Program-made: the position numbers and the translations under genes
DNA from: Streptosporangiaceae bacterium
Lineage (GTDB): Bacteria; Actinomycetota; Actinomycetes; Streptosporangiales; Streptosporangiaceae
Reading direction: 5' to 3'
Length of the DNA stretch: 5,927 nt
Assembly (NCBI GenBank): GCA_030045175.1
Contig: JASIBM010000276.1
Coordinates: 1 to 5,927, forward strand
Shown here: one piece after another, positions 3,519 to 5,927 of the stretch
Position numbering within the stretch: the stretch's first letter is position 1
How the letters are laid out: every line of letters begins with the position of its first letter
The notes under the pieces: generated by a model
Told to the model about the DNA's origin: nothing
Database searches by the model: none
The model's input: the letters and a program-made list of their open reading frames with translations, nothing else

Positions 3519-5927
3519 GTGGGTGGGGATCGGGTTGATTTCTTCGTTAGCCATGCGGGCGCGGACCGGGCATGGGCGGAATGGGTGGCCTGGCACCTCA
3601 TCGACGCCGGGCACCGGGTCGAGTTGGGCGTGTGGGACTGGGCGGCGGGCCAGAACTTCGTGACCGACATCAGCGACGCGCTGGACCGGTGCGACCGGGT
3701 GGTGGCGTTGTTCTCGGCGGCGTATTTCGAGCGGTCGCGGTACACGACCGAGGAATGGTCGGCCTCGGTCCTGCACGTCCTGGGCGGGGATGTGGGGCGG
3801 CTAGTGCCGGTGCGGGTGGAGCATGTGCCGGACGATAAGGTTCCGGCGCTGCTGCGGCCACTGGCGTACCGAGACCTGTTCGGCCTGGGCGAGGAGCAGG
3901 CCCGGCGAGCGCTGCTCGAAGCCGTGCAGCCCGCAGGCCCTGGCCGACCAGGGAGCAGGCCGCCGTTTCCCGGCGGCAGGCAGAGGGCGCTGGCCCGGCT
4001 GGGCGGGTCCGGGCCGCGGGTGCCGAGCAGCGTGCCGCGCATCTGGAATATCCCGGCCCGCAATCCTGGGTTCACCGGGCGGGACGGCTTGCTGGTGGCG
4101 GTGCGGGAGCGGTTGCTGGCCACTGACGCCGCGGTGGTGCAGGCGCTGCACGGGATGGGCGGGGTCGGCAAGACTCAGCTCGCCATCGAGTACGCGCACC
4201 GTTTCGCCGGCGCCTACGACCTGGCCTGGTGGGTCGCCGCCGAGCAGCCAGCGCTGATCGGGGACCAGCTTGCGGCGCTGGGCGCCGAGCTTCGCTGCGT
4301 GGACCCGGGGGCCACGGCCGACGTGGTGCGGTCGGCGGTACTCAGCGAACTGCGGGAGCAGGGCCGCTACTTGCTCATCTTCGACAACGCCGAGCGGCCA
4401 GGTGACGTGACCGGGTGGCTGCCCGGCGGCGCGGGGCACGTGCTGATCACCACCAGGGAACACGGCTGGGACGAGGTCGCCGCACCGGTGGAGGTCGACG
4501 TGCTGGCCAGGGCCGAGTCCATCGCCTTCTTGCGGGCCCGGGTGCCTAGCCTGGACCAGGCCGATGTGGACGTGCTGGCCGCCGGTCTCGGCGACCTGCC
4601 GCTGGCGCTGGCCCAGGCCGCCGCGTTCATGGCCGGCACCGGCACGCCCGCCCTGGGCTACCTGGACTTGCTGCGTACCCGGGCGACCGACATCCTGGGT
4701 CAGTCCCCGCCGCTGTCGTACCCCCGGTCGCTGGCGGCCGCCACCAACCTGGCCGCAGACCGCCTCGCCGCCAGTGACCCGGCCGCGGCCGAGCTAGCGA
4801 GCCTGTGTGCGTTCCTCGCGCCCGAGCCAATCCCCGAGGATCTATTCACCGCCACCCCAAGCGAATTGCCGAGGACGCTGGCCGAGCGCGCGGGCGATCC
4901 CCTGGCCTGGCGGCAGACCCTGGCCCGGCTGGCCGGGCAGGCAATAGCCCGTGTCGATCACCGAGGCGTCCAGTTGCACCGGCTCACTCAGGCCATCCTC
5001 CGCGACCGGCTCGAGCCCACCAGTGCCGCGGCCAGCCGCAACCGGGTCGCGGCGATCCTAGCCAGGAGCAACCCCGGCGATCCGGACGACCCGGCCACCT
5101 GGGCGCGGTGGGCGCCCTTAATGCCGCACCTGCTCACAGTCGACCTTGCCCACACGGGCAATGCTGCGCTGCGGTCGATGGCCTGCGACGCGTGCTGGTA
5201 CTTGCTTGCCAGAGGAGAGGCCCGTACGGCGCATGACCTCGCCGCGCGGCTACGCCAGCACTGGCGGGAGCGGCTCGGCGATGACGACCGGCACAGCCGG
5301 GCGGCCGCGAGCTATCTGGCCTGGGCGCTGAGGGAAATGGGCCGGTATGCCGAGGCGCGCGACCTAGGCCGGGACAACCTCACCCGGAAGCGGCGCGTCC
5401 TCGGCGACGACCACCCCGACACCCTGCGCTGCGCCTACAGCCTGGCAGAGGACCTGCGCTTGCTCGGCGACCACCAGGCCGCCCGCGACCTGCACCAGGA
5501 CACCTTGGACCGGCGTCGCGGCGTCCTCGGCGAGAACGATCCCGACACCCTTCGCTCCGCCCACGGCCTCGCCAGCGACCTGCATCAACTCGGCGAGAAT
5601 CGGGCGGCCCGCGATCTGCACCGGGACACCTTGGACCGGCGTCGCCGCGTCCTCGGAGACGACCATCCCGACACCCTTCGCTCCGCCTACGGCCTCGCCA
5701 GCGACCTGCGCGCCCTCGGCGACTACCAGGCCGCCCGCGACCTGCACCAGGACACCTTGGACCGGCTCCGCCGCGTCCTCGGAGACGACCACCCCAGCAC
5801 CCTGATCTCCGCCAACGGCCTCGCTAAGGACCTGCGTGCTCTCGGCGACTACCAGGCCGCCCGCGATCTGGACCAGGACACCGTGGACCGGCGCCGCCGC
5901 GTCCTCGGCGAAGATCACCCCGACACT
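3519..5927 (+). CDS. fxsT: FxSxx-COOH system tetratricopeptide repeat protein: TIR-like, NB-ARC NTPase and TPR domains (3' end beyond window)
   Basis: The frame is open from GTG 3519 to the right edge, 803 codons without a stop. Residues about 5-125 form a TIR-like domain: VDFFVSHAGADRAWAEWVAW at the start, ELGVWDWAAGQNF at 35-47, a VVALFSAAYFE strand, and TTEEW with E78/E79, where NAD-cleaving TIRs carry their glutamate. A Gly/Pro/Arg-rich linker leads to RNPGFTGRD at 181-189 and the NB-ARC module. Its motifs are a P-loop GMGGVGKT at 212-219 (K218), Walker B YLLIFDNAE at 284-292 (D289), HVLITTRE at 307-314, GDLPLALAQAA from 358, and a winged-helix-like region ending in VQLHRLTQ (H487), resembling the MHD motif. 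From residue 572 come 42-residue TPR repeats. This order is typical of the actinobacterial FxsT family, first defined beside FxSxx-COOH peptide clusters, although orphan copies are frequent. By analogy with STAND/NLR proteins, TPRs sense, NB-ARC switches on ATP binding, and TIR acts. GTG 3453 is an alternative start with no better support. Confidence 0.93.
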   Translation, partial: MGGDRVDFFVSHAGADRAWAEWVAWHLIDAGHRVELGVWDWAAGQNFVTDISDALDRCDRVVALFSAAYFERSRYTTEEWSASVLHVLGGDVGRLVPVRVEHVPDDKVPALLRPLAYRDLFGLGEEQARRALLEAVQPAGPGRPGSRPPFPGGRQRALARLGGSGPRVPSSVPRIWNIPARNPGFTGRDGLLVAVRERLLATDAAVVQALHGMGGVGKTQLAIEYAHRFAGAYDLAWWVAAEQPALIGDQLAALGAELRCVDPGATADVVRSAVLSELREQGRYLLIFDNAERPGDVTGWLPGGAGHVLITTREHGWDEVAAPVEVDVLARAESIAFLRARVPSLDQADVDVLAAGLGDLPLALAQAAAFMAGTGTPALGYLDLLRTRATDILGQSPPLSYPRSLAAATNLAADRLAASDPAAAELASLCAFLAPEPIPEDLFTATPSELPRTLAERAGDPLAWRQTLARLAGQAIARVDHRGVQLHRLTQAILRDRLEPTSAAASRNRVAAILARSNPGDPDDPATWARWAPLMPHLLTVDLAHTGNAALRSMACDACWYLLARGEARTAHDLAARLRQHWRERLGDDDRHSRAAASYLAWALREMGRYAEARDLGRDNLTRKRRVLGDDHPDTLRCAYSLAEDLRLLGDHQAARDLHQDTLDRRRGVLGENDPDTLRSAHGLASDLHQLGENRAARDLHRDTLDRRRRVLGDDHPDTLRSAYGLASDLRALGDYQAARDLHQDTLDRLRRVLGDDHPSTLISANGLAKDLRALGDYQAARDLDQDTVDRRRRVLGEDHPDT
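5232..5927 (+). repeat. Tandem 126-bp repeats encoding 42-residue TPR units
   Basis: Units begin at 5232, 5358, 5484, 5610, 5736 and 5862, all exactly 126 bases apart; the last is cut by the window edge. The first is degenerate in protein sequence (starting HDLAARLRQHWRERLGDDDR). Later units share the frame RDLHQDTLDRRRRVLGDDHP, then DTLRSAYGLASDLRALGDYQ and AA. By my count units three and four differ at about 16 of 126 bases, so the similarity is in DNA as well as protein. The consensus is of the kinesin-light-chain type (TPR_10/TPR_12). The absence of any indel shows growth or exchange by whole units. Confidence 0.93.

Noticed and set aside
3422..4463. Minus-strand ORFs of 249 and 220 codons opposite the TIR/NB-ARC gene
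   Set aside because: Their composition is Pro/Ser/Arg/Thr-rich with no motif, and the plus strand carries all TIR and NB-ARC signatures through the same bases.
5364..5918. Long minus-strand ORF of 184 codons with internal repeats
   Set aside because: It is the antisense image of the TPR repeats: 126-base units without indels keep any frame open. The plus strand shows a clear TPR consensus and the preceding NB-ARC domain in the same frame.
5232..5927. CRISPR array
   Set aside because: The regular repeats are 126 bases, contiguous without spacers, and encode TPR units in an open frame.
1..5927. Insertion sequence or prophage genes
   Set aside because: No transposase, integrase or phage structural motif was seen in any frame, and no terminal inverted repeats bound any segment.

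Overview
The window looks like chromosomal DNA of a high-GC actinomycete. Codon third positions are strongly G/C, GTG starts are used, several genes have GGAGG-type ribosome sites, and every recognisable family is common in Actinobacteria: an F420/DUF385-type oxidoreductase, a cytoplasmic YceI, a two-helix membrane protein often mislabelled 'LigA', an NTF2-like protein, and an FxSxx-COOH-system TIR/NB-ARC/TPR protein. I cannot name the genus.

Layout. Bases 1-266 (+) hold the C-terminal end of a nitroreductase-family deazaflavin-dependent oxidoreductase. A 236-base gap (267-502) follows, with what look like two fragments of decayed genes meeting near base 360. A complete YceI-family gene lies on the minus strand (503-1051), divergent from a two-helix membrane protein on the plus strand (1392-2006); the 340-base space between them must hold both promoters. 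A perfect 13-bp GC hairpin (2049-2085) separates that gene from two minus-strand genes: an NTF2/SnoaL-like protein (2200-2622) and a small membrane-anchored protein of unknown function (2725-3171).

From 3172 to 3518 there is a non-coding region with a cluster of four inverted repeats (3314-3415). One of these closely resembles a tRNA-Tyr anticodon arm but carries a UUA anticodon. It leads into the dominant gene of the window, an open reading frame from 3519 that runs off the right edge: a TIR-like domain, a complete NB-ARC (STAND) NTPase module, a winged-helix-like region, then 42-residue TPR repeats. This architecture matches the FxSxx-COOH system tetratricopeptide repeat protein family (FxsT) and resembles NLR-like STAND immune proteins.

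How the genes work together. The left part (oxidoreductase, YceI, membrane protein, NTF2-like) shows no obvious shared pathway and reads as ordinary accessory housekeeping. The right part is the most interesting: a TIR-STAND-TPR switch protein with a recently expanded repeat array, divergent from a small membrane-anchored protein and preceded by a structured, tRNA-like intergenic segment. Whether an FxsA/FxsB/FxsC peptide-maturation cluster lies downstream cannot be seen, because the window ends inside the TPR repeats.
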